This document shows, piece by piece, positions 32,542-46,300 of a DNA stretch of 64,000 nt; position 1 is the stretch's first letter, and every line of letters starts with the position of its first letter. Below the pieces are notes generated by a model. It searched no databases, had not been told where the DNA came from, and saw only the letters and a list, made by a program, of their open reading frames with translations. Location: contig OX637397.1 of the NCBI GenBank assembly GCA_951799425.1, forward strand, positions 40,714,409 to 40,778,408, in the 5' to 3' direction. The stretch is from Ilex aquifolium. Lineage: Eukaryota > Streptophyta > Magnoliopsida > Aquifoliales > Aquifoliaceae. The position numbers and the translations under genes were made by a program.

Positions 32542-34113
32542 TATAAAGGTTGCAGTAGGATTGGAAAAACAGAGGCATTTTCTATTGAAGTTCTGTACAC
32601 GATATATGGAAACAAATAAAATCAGGCTTCATTATCTCCTAGCTTGATTCTCTCCTAAACTTTAGGATATGATGAAGATTGACTATTGCCAAACTGTTGC
32701 TGTTGATGTAGGCGAGGTGTTGTCTGTGATTGCTGAATTATTGCCATCGAAATTGTTCATATCTTCTATGTCTCATCTCCCACAAATGAAGACTTGCACA
32801 TTTCCCAGATCTCCTCATCTCCCTCTAATAGATGCACAAGCAAAGTGACACCCAGCAAACAACATCACCATGGCACCACCCATATTGTCACCTAGCAAAT
32901 TGGCAAAATTCTGGGCATTTGGCGGGTTAATCTAGTATTTGCTAATTGAAGGCCAATGGATTGCTCGATAGTTTCAATTCACTGGGTTTGAATTTGCAGC
33001 AAGTTGTCCGGTAACAATGGGTTCTGTCTGGGTGTCTCTCTTTAAATCTCTCGTACGTGCAGTAGAAGAAAAAGAAGAGGAATTGATGGTTGTTGGATTA
33101 CCTTGTAACTGATGCGTTTGTGAGTGTTTGTATGCATTCGTCTGCTTGAGAGAGATGAAGAAGATAGAAACAGGTAGTATTCACACCAAAGAAGCGCATC
33201 TCTGTCAAATAGTTCTAACAAAACAATTTTGGCGCCTGAACAGCATGTCAGCAGAATGGTGGTTGAAATATTTGAATGGGGCTGACCGATCTCACTTAAT
33301 AAACCAGGGTGGTTAAGTGATAGACTCTGTAAGTGAGGGGGACTGGCTATAATAAACCCTTAAAAATTTGTATAATTCACAGCTTAGTATATATAACGAC
33401 AGTTCCCACCCCTCATTTCAACTCGGCCAATCTAAATTGACCACCACTTAATCATGGTCTAAGACCAATTATTATCCAACAACACACGCGTACAGGGAGA
33501 GAGAGAGAGAGTCGTTATCTTACCATTTAAACTGTTGTCCCATCAGATATTTGTAGGAGAGCAAATGTATCTGTACACGAAGGCAAGAACAAACATTTGT
33601 AGATGCAAATAGGCAAAAAAAAAAAAACAGAAACCTTCCACTATTAGATGCAGAAAATGCAAGAACAAGCATGCCATTAGCAAACATCGTAATAATATGT
33701 AGCAACTGAATAAACAACATACATCATCTATCTGGTGAAAAGAACAAACCAAACATTGTTAATTTACATATGGTTCAACATGAATTCCAGCTTACATGCA
33801 CACCATCATAGCCAGCGGCCCAGCAGGTAGAAAAGAGTATCTAGAAAGTACACACAAGCAAAAATCAAACAAACTCTAGGAGCTATGCAAATTCGGCAGG
33901 AAAAGCCAGCCAGGTACACCCAAAAGAATACATCAGCAAGTCAAGAAAGTTTTTAGCTGGCTTGTATCGGTTGTCACTTGCAGGTTGAACAAATATACAT
34001 ATGTTGCTAACCTTACATTGCATGATAACCTCATATTCTGATTTTAACTTGGGTTTGTTGCAAGCCAAACTGCTCTAAACAAAACCCTTACCTACCCCAA
34101 TCTGATAACAGGT
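32542..34113. other. copia 5' LTR remnant and annexin 3' flank
   Basis: The first few hundred bases beside the primer-binding site are probably the 5' LTR of the SIRE-like element, but the outer end is not clear. A short (GA)n tract lies at about 33497-33512. About 33500-34113 is the likely 3' UTR and downstream DNA of the annexin gene. No other gene is supported. Confidence 0.45.
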
Positions 34114-34320
34114 CTAGTGATTGGTCGGTCCTAAGAGCGAGAGAAGAAAGGTCCTGTAATGGCTTGATGTCTCTGAATGAACAGCATCATTCAATGTTTT
34201 TCTATATTTCTTTTGATATTCTGCCTTTATATAATGCATATCAATTTCAGCCCTCGTCACAATGACCCTAGTAAGTGTTGTGTCATCAGTTCCCAAGCCC
34301 TTCATTGCTTCGTGCAACAC
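34114..34320 (-). CDS. ANN5: annexin exon 6 (repeat 4, stop)
   Basis: Follows acceptor TGCAG; ends with TAG at 34116-34114. It encodes [20 protein letters not shown] onward to [10 protein letters not shown] and includes the canonical calcium loop GLGTD. Confidence 0.9.
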   Translation of the reverse strand: MLHEAMKGLGTDDTTLTRVIVTRAEIDMHYIKAEYQKKYRKTLNDAVHSETSSHYRTFLLSLLGPTNH

Positions 34321-37300
34321 CTGCAGCATTGCAGTTATAAAATTGGTGCTTCAATTAAATTAAGCAAAAGTAATACAAAACTAGATTAAGCAAAAGAGTA
34401 AAAGTATGGTTGGGGGGATTACAATCAAAGCTGGTTTGATGTTCAGAAGTTCATTTTAGGAGCTTGATGCATTAGATGGAAAATTCTGGCACAAAGCAAC
34501 GGAACTTTGGAACAATGGAAATTAAAATGCTTCTGAAATTTTCGATTCAAGAACACTTCAAACTATTTGCAACACAATGCCTATACTTGAGGTAAATTGC
34601 AAAGTTATTACGTACAGTTGACAAGTCCTAAGTATTCTCACAAGTGAGAGAGAAAAAGATGCTAAAAAAAGAATACGTTAGTGCCGGAGATTAATAAAAC
34701 AAAAAAAACGCTAACAAAAAGCCTAGAAGGTCATTGTGTCGGAGTAGAGAGAGTTAACAGCCTACAAGATCATAGGAATAGTCAAAAGAAGAGATAAAAA
34801 AAGCAACTTCGATTTGCAAAAAAAAAAAAATATCAATATTTGAACTTGCAAGGCTTAAAGCTCAACACCAAGAGCATATGTTGCACATTGCACATTTATG
34901 GGGTTACAAGTTCAGAACGAGAAGTGTGAAACAATACCTTAGCAAAATACTTCCCAGGATTCTCAGCACACTGCAAAACAGTCAACAGGCCATACTCGAA
35001 GTTCCCAGATGTTTCACTTTTTATTGCCTGAAAAATAGTTATGTTTATCAACCAAAATTTCAAAATATGCTGAAGCAAGGAAAAGGCTGCATTAAAGAGA
35101 CGTACCTTCTTCAGTGAGTTCCCATATACACTATGATAAGCAGAACTAACAGCAGCTATATGTGCCCTGCTTCTTTCACTGAAAATGCGTATGAAAGTCT
35201 TCTCATCAGTTCCCAACTTCTTCTCCCCAGCTTTAAACAGAGCTTTGGCATCGCTTTCAACCATCACTCTGTCAATTTCTGGGCCTTCATAGCGTGGTGC
35301 ACTTACGTATGCAAGCAGCAACTACAAAAAGTAAATACAAAAATTAAATTAATGTCCAAGATACAGATAAACCATATCCCTTAGTTCCAACTACAAAAAT
35401 GTTGATTTGCTTGAAAGAATTTGAGCATGCTATGTTATACATAGAAGTCTCGATATAAAAGAAACTAAAAGGGATCCTCAAAGGACAGAACCTATCTGTC
35501 TTTGTTATCAAATTGCGACCAGTAATATACTAAAAGGCCTCAAACATTACCATCACAGGCCAATCTTGCATAGGTATCCACACCCGTGGCTGTTGTTGCT
35601 TGGAGTGTTTGTGTGAGTTAACTATGGTCCATTTTAGCTATCATGCCTCTTAAAAAGTTCAGGCGAAAAATCCAGCTCTTTTCCATTATAGGAAACTTGA
35701 TGCTTAAAGATTGAATATCTAAACTAATTTTACGATCTTGAAGATTAGACTAATCATGTGCACATATAAACATAATTAAGATCAAATCTCAGGAACAACA
35801 TCAACTCTATTGCACTTACAAAAAAAAACCTTTGTTGTTCCAATGTCTGCATGTGCTCTTAACTTGGCTCAGAATTTTTTACTGGGAAGGTTTGGTTTTT
35901 AAGCATTCGACAGTGATCAACAAGACCTATGAAGGTTAGAAAAGCCATCCAGATTTTCCTTCTTTCAAGAGTTCTATTTATTTTGAGTTTGTAACGTAGA
36001 TACAAAAATGACAGGAGAGTGTTTAGTCACAAACAATCTATACTACTAAACAAATACCTTCACATGAAAAACTTTTGATTGATATTTCGTCCATATACAA
36101 AATTATAAATGTAATCATGTCCTTTTGACATTTCAATATGCAATCCCTATTTTCTCCTTGTGAAAAGTTGTAAAGACCATTATGTCCTCTTACATTTAAA
36201 TGCTCACATTATCATTATGTCCTTTTGTATTTAGTTATCCAAATGCCCTCCACATTAGCTTTAATTTTATAACTTTTACATTATTATATTTATTCTAATC
36301 TAATAACTCAAAAAGAAATAAGTATCCATCCATATTGATGATTATCGCTCAATAACAGTACTACCATTTCAAAATTAAAAGGCATAAATGTACCTTAATT
36401 TATCTATGTTTTAAATTTACGTCTATGGGTACATAAAACTCAGATCTAATGAGAATTAAGACAAATCGCAAGCAAAAAATTGATAAAAAATTCTAAATCT
36501 ATGTATGTTTGAAAAACTTGAGAAATATTGGATTATGTTACATTTAAAAAATGTATTAAGACAATAATAAGCTTTTAAATTTAAACATGTACTATTTACT
36601 TTTTGTTTTGAAGTTAAAAGATGGACCGTTTTACTTTCTTGAAAAAAATAGTTTTTTTTCTTTCTACTAGATTTCCCTTCTTTAACTTTAGTTATATAAA
36701 TTTAGAAAATATGAGATCTCATTCAATTTAATTGCATACATATTTGGTATTCTTTTATAACTCTAACTGTGTACTCTTGTGTACTGCCGGTCCCAAGCTC
36801 GGATAATAGAGTAGGGTTGGTTAGGTAGCTAACAGTTACCGTAAAACTCATCAGACCATGTACGAGTTGAAATATAAGAGTTGGAGTTTAGGGTATGTGA
36901 TCAAGAGAAAAATGAAGAGAAGAAGAGAGTTTTTCTGAGATAGTAGAATAATATATCTCTAATTCCACGCTCCTCTCTATTTATATTATTAAGCACATAA
37001 GTAAAAATTACAAGAATGCCCATTAATCAAATATTCCAAATATTCCAACACTCCCCCTCAAACTGGTGCATAAATATTACGCATATCTAGCTTGCCCAAA
37101 ATTCCACGAAACACCTTACTTGACACTCCTTTAGTCAAGATGTCTACTAATTGTTCTTCGGTCTTCACTCTTCACAAACAGAGTGCAAATAAGATTAGAG
37201 CTCAACTTCTCTTTAATGAAAGGTCTGTCAATTTCAATATCCTTGGTTCGATCATAAATTGGACAATTGTGGAGAATCCATAAATTGACTTACCACACTT

Positions 37301-40300
37301 ACATCATAGGCAATATCAGGTTGGATATGTGAGAGATACATGAGCTTGCCTATAAGTCTCCGGTACTCGCCAATATCAACCTTTGTATCATCATTACTCT
37401 CAGTTAACCTATGATTTGGCTCAATCGGAGTGTCACAAGGCATGCCCCTGAGCATTCCTGTCTCCTTTAGCAACTTCAAAACTTACTTTCACTGAGAAAT
37501 AAAGATTCTCTCTTTTAATTTTGCAACTTCTATTCCAAGGAAATATTTCAAGTAGCCTAAGTCCTTTATCTCAAATTCTCTAGCCAAAAATAATTTCAAA
37601 GCTTGCATCTCTTCAATATCATCACCAGTGATGATAATATAATCTACATAGACTATAAGCACAACAATCTTTCCTTGTTTATGTCTAATGAAGAGAGCGT
37701 AATCAGTTTAACTCTGTTTCTACCCATACTTCTGCAGAGCTCTCAAACCAAGCTCTAAGAAATTGTTTCAAACCATAAAGAGACTTCTTCAACTTACAAA
37801 CCTTCTCTTTGGTATATGGAAAACCAGGAGGAGCATCCATATACACTTCCTCTTCCAAATCACCATGAAGGATGACATTTTTCACGTCTAGCTGGTGTAG
37901 AGACCATCCAAAATTTGCTGCCAAAGAAAGCAATACTCTAATGGAATTCACCTTGGCTACTAGTGCAAAAGTTTCTTGATAATCAATGCTATAGTTTTGG
38001 TGAAACCTTTAGCCACCAATCTAGCTTTAAACCTCTCCACTGATCCATCAACTTTATACTTTATAGTGAACACCCATTTGCACCCAATTGTTCTTTTTCC
38101 TTTAGGAAGAGTAACAAGTTCCCACGTGTCATTCTTTTGAAGAGTTATAAGTCGACTAGAGCACACAGTTTTCCTGAATTTTGATTCGTCCACGATGGTT
38201 GGCTATTTCACTCTTACACTCAAGAGGAGGCTACCAATTCCCATGAGCTCTATTTTGATTGGTTGTTGTCACCTCCTACACATCACTCAGAGCCTTTTAT
38301 TGGTTGACGATGGTGGAGGAAGTTTCTTCGGACGATGATCCACCACCCACACCGCACCTTCATCCAATGAATTGAAGACATCAATGCTATAAATACTTGC
38401 AATTCTCTACATTGAGGAAGTTCTAACTTGAAGAGAGCTTTTAGTCTTAGTTTTTTGTTTTAGTTTTAGTTTTACATTGTGACAGTTTTTGCCGAGTTAC
38501 GAGTGTATTTTTCATTTATATTTCAAAGCTTTGTTGTTGAATATTGTTCTTGTATTTGAACTTAGTGTTGTGAAACAATCTTAGTTGAAGTGTTTCCTTT
38601 CCATTCTCTTGTTCTTTTAAATATGTTTTACATGTTATTTATTAACGATTTCAAAGTTATGAGTTTTGTTTCTGGCTAAGTTTCGGCGCAATCCAAGAGA
38701 TTATTCTTGTTTGTGATTGAGCCTTGTTAATTCTCTAATGAATTCTAACCACATAGTATGTTTTTTAGATAGTAAAAATCACTTTTAGAAAACTAGTGTT
38801 TATATATGCTCTTTGATTTATCGTCGACGGATTTCCGACATGAGTAATACTTGAAGTATATGTATACATCTACGTATTTATCATTATAGAATCAATTTTG
38901 AAAACTAGTTGTTAAGTGTTCACCTTGATTTCTCGTCGACAGTTCTTTCGGCACGAGTAATGCTTGAAAAGCATTTATACATCTATATATTTATCATTCT
39001 AGATTTCATTACCTATCTTTAAAGCAACATATATTTCAAATATAATTTTAGTTGAATATTTTTCGTTCGAGTAAATTTGATTATGAGCTTGAGTGAGTTA
39101 CAAGTAAGAATCAATAAGTTTGATTACAGTAAGATAATTTTCAAGGATTGGCTGATTGTTTTTCATTATTATCAAGAGTATTAACAGATTCATCCCCAAA
39201 TTGTAGTCTAGGAAAATAATCATTCTCACTACATTGATCATTTTCAACTTCTTGTTTTTGGTTCAAAGTACTAACTGCCATCATCAATGTTTTGAGGATG
39301 TCTTTTAACACTTCAAAATCTTGGCTCATTTGGGCATTGATAGTTAGTTGGGTTTTCATAAATTCATCCAAAATGTTTTCCAAATTTTTGTTCTTGTCTG
39401 AGTTTATTTTGTTGTACTTATTTCTTTTTATGTAGTTATTTTATTGTTTCGCAGCTAGTGGATTTTCTTTTTGGAGCCCGATGCCAGGTATTTTCTTACC
39501 CTTATTGTATTCATTTTTCTCCTTGCATAACTGTTTTTGCATTGAGGACAATGCACGATTTAAGTTGGGGGGAGGAGGTGCACCATTACTATGTTACACC
39601 ACCATGTATATATGAAAAATAAGAAAATGAAGAAAAAAAAAGCATCCGATTTAGACTGTATTATTCTCTCTTAATTAGCATGAGAATTTTAATTATTCTA
39701 CTAGAATCTTAAGTTATTTACATGTTAGCACATTGTAGAAGTTTATTCTATATTTAAGTATCATGTACATGTTTTCATTTGGAACTCAACCTATGTGCAC
39801 TATGAGAATGTTAATTTTTATAATTTATTGAATGAAATTTATATATTAAAATACTTGACATACATAGTGGAGATGAATGTATTACCTTTGTAAGTTTTTG
39901 GGTCATTTCTTGTTGGAGGATCAAAATACATTTATTCAAAAGATTACTGTTTCAAATTCAATCTCTTTCGATAATCTCATTATTCTTACTTTAGTTAGTG
40001 TAAAAGAGGTAGTTAGTTGATTATATCTTAATGCAAAAGAAGTACCTTGCCATATATTTTTGAAAAATGATCTTAGGCCATTTTTGAATTAATTTGTGCC
40101 TTAACCTATTCTTTCTTGACATTATCCGTAGTAACCAGGATTGAACTTCAATGAAAATTTCATTTCTTGGTCACATGTTTTACCAAGCCATGCATAAATG
40201 CGTTTATCTTTCCTTGGTTATCCAAGTGATTCATTTTGTTATATAATATAAAGAGGGAATTGTGATTATAAAAAAAGAAAAGAAGACAGTGAAGAAAATG

Positions 40301-43300
40301 AAGATGATGAATATTTGACCTTATTTTTAATATTCAAAAGCAAGAAAAAAAAAGAGCAAGAAAATAGAGAAAGATGTGAAAAGAAAAAGTCATGAAGAAT
40401 GAAGAATGAAAAAAGGGAAAGAAAGAGAAATGAATGAAGTGAGCCAATTATATTCGAAATGAGGAGATGTGGATAGGGAAGTTGTATTTACGGGATAAAT
40501 CATTTTGAATTCTTATAATCCTTCATTTTTTTAACTTTCACCCAAGACCATGTTACAACTAGATAAAACCATATTTGATATTGAGAATGGTGGCAAGTGT
40601 ATTTTTAAATCATCCTAGAGATAGGTCAACTGTACTACTTTCATTTGCCCTAACACTCTTTCATGAGATTATGCCAACTCGTCATTTCTAAATTATATGT
40701 GAGCTATATTTTGTTTTGAACTATAAGAATCAGTCTCACATATAGACAATGAGTGAAATGTCATTATAATAAGAGGTTTTTTGTTCTGAGAGTGAATCCT
40801 TGGTGAGATTTGCATAAAGCTAAATTTGAATAACTAATATAGATGTGGGTTTTATTTGATAAATTTCTTAAATTATATTATCATTTCACACACACGAGTC
40901 TCTAATGAAAATGTGTATGTCAATACTTTTGCATACCATTTAAATTTGTAGTTTAGCTTATAGGTAAATGTATTGAGTGGATGAAGAATTTTTATTTAAT
41001 CTCATTGTTAATTAGAATAGTATAATATGTTACTCGTCCATTAGGGGTGACCTGGTGATTTAACGGCTTGATACATATGCTAAATGCAATCGTGTACCCT
41101 ACGAAAGTGGCTTTAGGTTTTATTTAGTGTCTTTAATTGAAATGCATCTTAAATCCTAGGTAATTTTTAGTTTTATTGCAGTTGTGTGTCTTTTGATTAG
41201 TATGCTTGATCCAATTATATTAGACTTCTTTTGATTTCATTGTGCATTTTAGAATTGTTGTTATGGATGTGTGTGAGTGTGGATTACCTGTATATTTTGA
41301 GTGTGTGGGATGAATGAATGGATGAATGCATGTTCTTATATTTTTGGTTTGCTAGGGACTAACAAAATTTAAGTTGGGGGATATGTTGAGGGCATAACGT
41401 TGCATATTAAATAGTTTAATTCATCTTTGTTGTATAGGTATTTAATGTTTAATCCTTTGAATGTTGAAATTGAAGTAATGAGTGTATTTGTGATTGTAGG
41501 TACAAAAAGAAATGAAGAAAAACATGTTGAAACAAGCAAAAGGTCATGGGAAAGTATTGGAATAAAGAGGAGTTGAAGCAGTGAAACAAAGAGGAAGAAA
41601 TCAGAAAAGACCCAGACCAACCGGTCGGCTTTCAACCAGTTCATCAGCTGCAGAAGGAGCTTCAACCAGTTGAATATCACATTCAACCGGTTGATCAGAG
41701 ATTTTTTGAGATACTGGAACCATTTGAGATACTAAGACTACATCAACCGGTTGAACATCACTTTCAATCGGTTGATTAGAGAAACTTTAGAAAGGCAACA
41801 GTACTGAGAGTCATTCAACCAGTTCATTGAAGCACTTCAACTGGTTGAACATCACTTTCAACTGGTTGAACATAAGTCGGCTAGAGCATATATTTTTCCT
41901 GAGTTTTGATTCGTCTATGATGGTCGGCTATTTCACTCCTACACTCAAGGAGAGGCTACAAATCCCCATGAGCTCTATTTTGATTGGTAGTTGGCACCTC
42001 CAATACATCATTCAGAGCCTCATATTGGTTGACGATGGCGGAGGAAGTTTCTTCGGATGACGACCCACCACCCACACCGCACCTTCATCCAATGAATTGA
42101 AGAGATCAATGCTATAAATACTTGTAATTCTCTACATTGATTGAATTCTAGCTTGGAGAGAGCTTTTATTTTAGTCTTAGTTTTTTGTTTTAGTTTTAGT
42201 TTTACGTTGTGAGAGTTTTGCCGAGTTACGAGTGTATTTTTCATTTCTATTTCAAAGCTTTGTTGTTGAATATTGTTCTTGTATTTGAACTTAGTGGTGA
42301 GAATCAATAAGCTTAATTACAGTGAGATGGTTTTCAATGATTGACCGATTGTTTTCCATTTGATTTTATTACATGAGTTGCTCTTCTCACAATTTCCACA
42401 AATTCAAGAGTTTTCATTTTATTTTCCAACACATCACCATTCGGATTGCTATTGTTCCGGGAGGAGACGACCTCGGATTTTCCAAGTTACTACACTACAC
42501 ACACTTCCTACGCTTGAGAAACACATTTATACATTTAAGAGGTGCATGAATATTTTTTAGAGGAACAATTGAATCATTTTGGGAGAAAAACAATTTTGAT
42601 AAAGTAAAACACCTTCGGCAAGCAAGCAAATTAACCTATTCACCCCCTCCCTCTAAATTATGTCTAACATCCCACGTGTATAATCGTGATAGAAGATCTA
42701 CTGCACATCTCTCCCTATCTTTGTTGAGTTGAGTTGAGTACATACTTGGTATTCACTTATCCTTTCATACAAATTTGAGACGTCATGAAATTTTTTGTTA
42801 TATAAATTTTTCACATGCAACCACACGTGATGCATTGCTAGTTATAAATAAAGAAGGGTGAGATTGAAAACTATGTTAATCATATAATTCAAGCACGATG
42901 CTACACATACAATTTAAGCCGAATGTTGTTACATATTTGGTCAAGAGGAAGAAACTTACAATATCGTAGCCGCTCATAGTTATTTTGGCTTATTAACTTT
43001 CCAATATGTTAGTTTCAACAACTCTCATTCTTTATATTTCTTCCTAGTAGCTTGGCCAGTAATAGGTATATGGTTTAATGCTTTGGGTATCAACACTGTG
43101 CCTTTCAACCTACGTGGTTTCAATTTCTGTAATTAATAGTCAAGGTCATGTAATTATTATTTGGGCTGATATTATTAACTGTGCTAACCTTGGTAGAAAG
43201 TTATACATGAACGTAACGCTCATAACTTCCCTCTAAATTTAGTTGCTATCGAAGCTCCATCTACAAATGGAAAGACCCTCGTCTTATTGTAGACGAGTAT

Positions 43301-46300
43301 TGAAATAACAAAAGAACAATAAAATCCCTCTTAATGGAATTGTTGTTTTTGAAACAAGAACTTTGTGTTCTTTATTAGTTTTTCTTCACAAATTAGTGAA
43401 GTTGATGCTAGAATCTTGGTTACATTCAGAATCAGTGTATTTGAAACCAAAAATCATGTTTTCCTTCAGAATTAGTGTATTACACACTAGAATTAGGTTT
43501 TTCTGTTGGGAAATACTACCGTAGCAAATCATGGAGTTGATGCTAGAATCTTGGTTACATTTAGAATCGGTGTATTTGAAACCAAAAATCATGTTTTCCT
43601 TTAGAATTAGTGCATTACACACTAGAATTAGGTTTTTCTATTGGGAAATACTACTGTAGCAAATGAAATCAAGTTTTCTTTTAGAATTAGTGCGTTTCAC
43701 ACAAGAATTGTGTTTTCTTTAAAGTTTAGACCAATTGATACTATTTGAGACTAGCCTTTTATTTTTTATCTTTATTATTATGAAGGATACTTTTGTCCGT
43801 TCAATATTTACAACTATAAATATAATTGACAGAGGAAGAGAACCCTAACTCTCTTCTCTTTTTTTCAACCGTCTTTCTTTTCTTCCTTTCCTTTTCTCTT
43901 CTCTATTTCTTCTTTTTTTCTTTACATGAATGCAACATATTTCAAGCAAGTTTCTTGATTCTCATATGGAATTTCCTACTGTAACGATCTTCCAACACAA
44001 TTATACACATGAAACTGCACACACGACCTAGAGAGGGGGTGAATAGGTTAACTAAAATTTTCAACTTGAACAAACACCAATTTATAACCTATTAACCACA
44101 ATTACCAAATTATTTAATTTGTTGTCAATTAAGTGCTTTGAAACCCTTTTCCCCAAATCAAGAACAACCCAATATGTATGAATAAATGCAATGAGTATGT
44201 CAATTTACAAGCTCAACAACCAACAATCGTTTACACAGCAATCGTGTTCACCCTTAGAATGTAATGTGTGACTGATATATACATCTTAAGCTGGCAGGTA
44301 AGTTCTACAGACAACTATTGTAAAACCCGGGAAAAATTGAACTTTTTCTGAAAAAGGGCAAAATGGTAATTCTCCACCCTTATGCGTATTTGAAATAATC
44401 ATGTTCTAGACCTCGGATGAGGAAACGGAGTGCGCTATTGGATTCGCAACGCGAAATCTAGTAATCACTAGAAATTTCGTCGAATTCCGAGATAGTCAGA
44501 TTTTTGCACGTCATTCGAGACGACTGCGTGGCGAATGTAATTTTAAAGGTCCCCAATAATGGATTTTATAAAATTTCCTTATAATTGGATTAAAGTTCCA
44601 ATAAAATTAATTTGGACTTAATCCGGGACTTAATGAATCGTTTCGGGACGAAAAACGGACCTGAAAGTCGAAAATATGCGGTGCAATGTGGACCGCGCAA
44701 TTAAAAGTATAAATAGGGGTTAAATATCTGAAAAATCAGATATTTCCACCCCTTTAGCTGGCTGTGTTCAGACGTTGAAGGGAGAGAGGAGAAAAATTTG
44801 ATTTCAAGCTTTCTTCTTCCGATTCCGGGAGTTCCGTCCGTCGGAATTCGTCGATTCAAAAGGCAAAGTTCATCTACGCGACGAGGGCTACGCGTGGGTA
44901 CCAAAAACAACAAGTTTCACCGAATGTGAACGGGTGGAGGTGTACGAAAATCAAGATTCAAGTTGTATTTCTTTGCTCGGATTCCGTCGAGCTAGAAGGG
45001 AGAAGTGATTACGTCGACGAGGGCTACGCGTGGGTACAAAAAATGAAGATTTTCACCGAAGGTGAAAAATCGGGATTTGGAAAAATCAAGCTTCGAGTTG
45101 GGTTTTCGGGTCTTGGGAGCTTCCTACGGGATTTTCACGCTACAAGAGGTAGGGGTTCTCCTACTTGGGTTGATTTCTTACCTAGAAATGCCTATGATAA
45201 ATGGGCTGGATATATATATATATATATTGACCTATGTATACATATATTTATATGTATATGGTTATGGAATAATGAAGATGGTGGGTAGGTTGTTAGAAAA
45301 TTACACTTGCCTATTGGTGGAATTTAGGTAAAATAATTTTATCCTAAATGGGTATGTAGAAATTGCCTATTGGAATTTCTTGAATTATGTGGAAATTGGG
45401 CATGATATGTGTTACCATGTTGTTTGCCTTGAAGGTGTTTGACAAAATACCTAAATAGATTGAAATTGTTATATGATAAATAACATGTTATGCCTTATGT
45501 GGTAAATGAAAATCATATGTGTACGATATGATTTATGTTGAAATTGTGAATGTCAGATATATATTTTGATATATCAATTGTTGTGATGAAGCATGAAATT
45601 TATACGTTTATAATGTAAATTGCCATGAAATGGAATTGATTATGTTAATTTAGTCCATATGGCATGCATTACATATGTGACATAATGTTATTGCAATGAT
45701 ACACCGCATTGCATATGCACGGGGAATTCACATCATGAGTGGTGTGTGTGTGTGCATGGTTGTTGTTAATACCATATGTTGGAATGTGGTAGAGACAGTT
45801 CATATGACATTCATTACATATAAACCTTGCATGAGAGAAGCAATGGGTCATTACATTGCATATGTACGGGAACATCACATACATGGACATTGTGTCATAA
45901 GGATGTTGTGCATGGGTGTTTGTACCACAATCTATGTGGTATTAAATGCATATGGTCATGGAAATTGCTCATTGGCATTATTGCATATAGAGCATGACAT
46001 TGGTAACTCCATTCATGGACATTAGTCATTAGTGGAGGCATGTGTAGGTGGTGCATGGTTAATCAACACCTTGTTTGGTGCTTGATATGTGGACTCGGGA
46101 GAAAAGTGGATCGACGATCCTTTTTGAGTCGCATGGTTGCATTGCATAAGTAAAACTTGTGTCTGAGTATAGCAAGAAGGGGCATGACGACTTCCTCGGG
46201 TGAAAGACCCGGAATCACTTGGTTCAGTCACTCCCCTGAGGTAAAATTCCGGAAAAGTGACATGGTGTACGGAACCGGCGGTGTAATTCCAAAATCCGTT

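Noticed and set aside
36768-38147. Complete copia element
   Set aside because: Only an RT fragment and a 3' LTR are present. The sequence changes abruptly at 38147 with no integrase, gag or 5' LTR.
44926-45331. Frames of 120 and 89 residues in the solo LTR
   Set aside because: They lie wholly in LTR DNA, run through a TA repeat and match no family.
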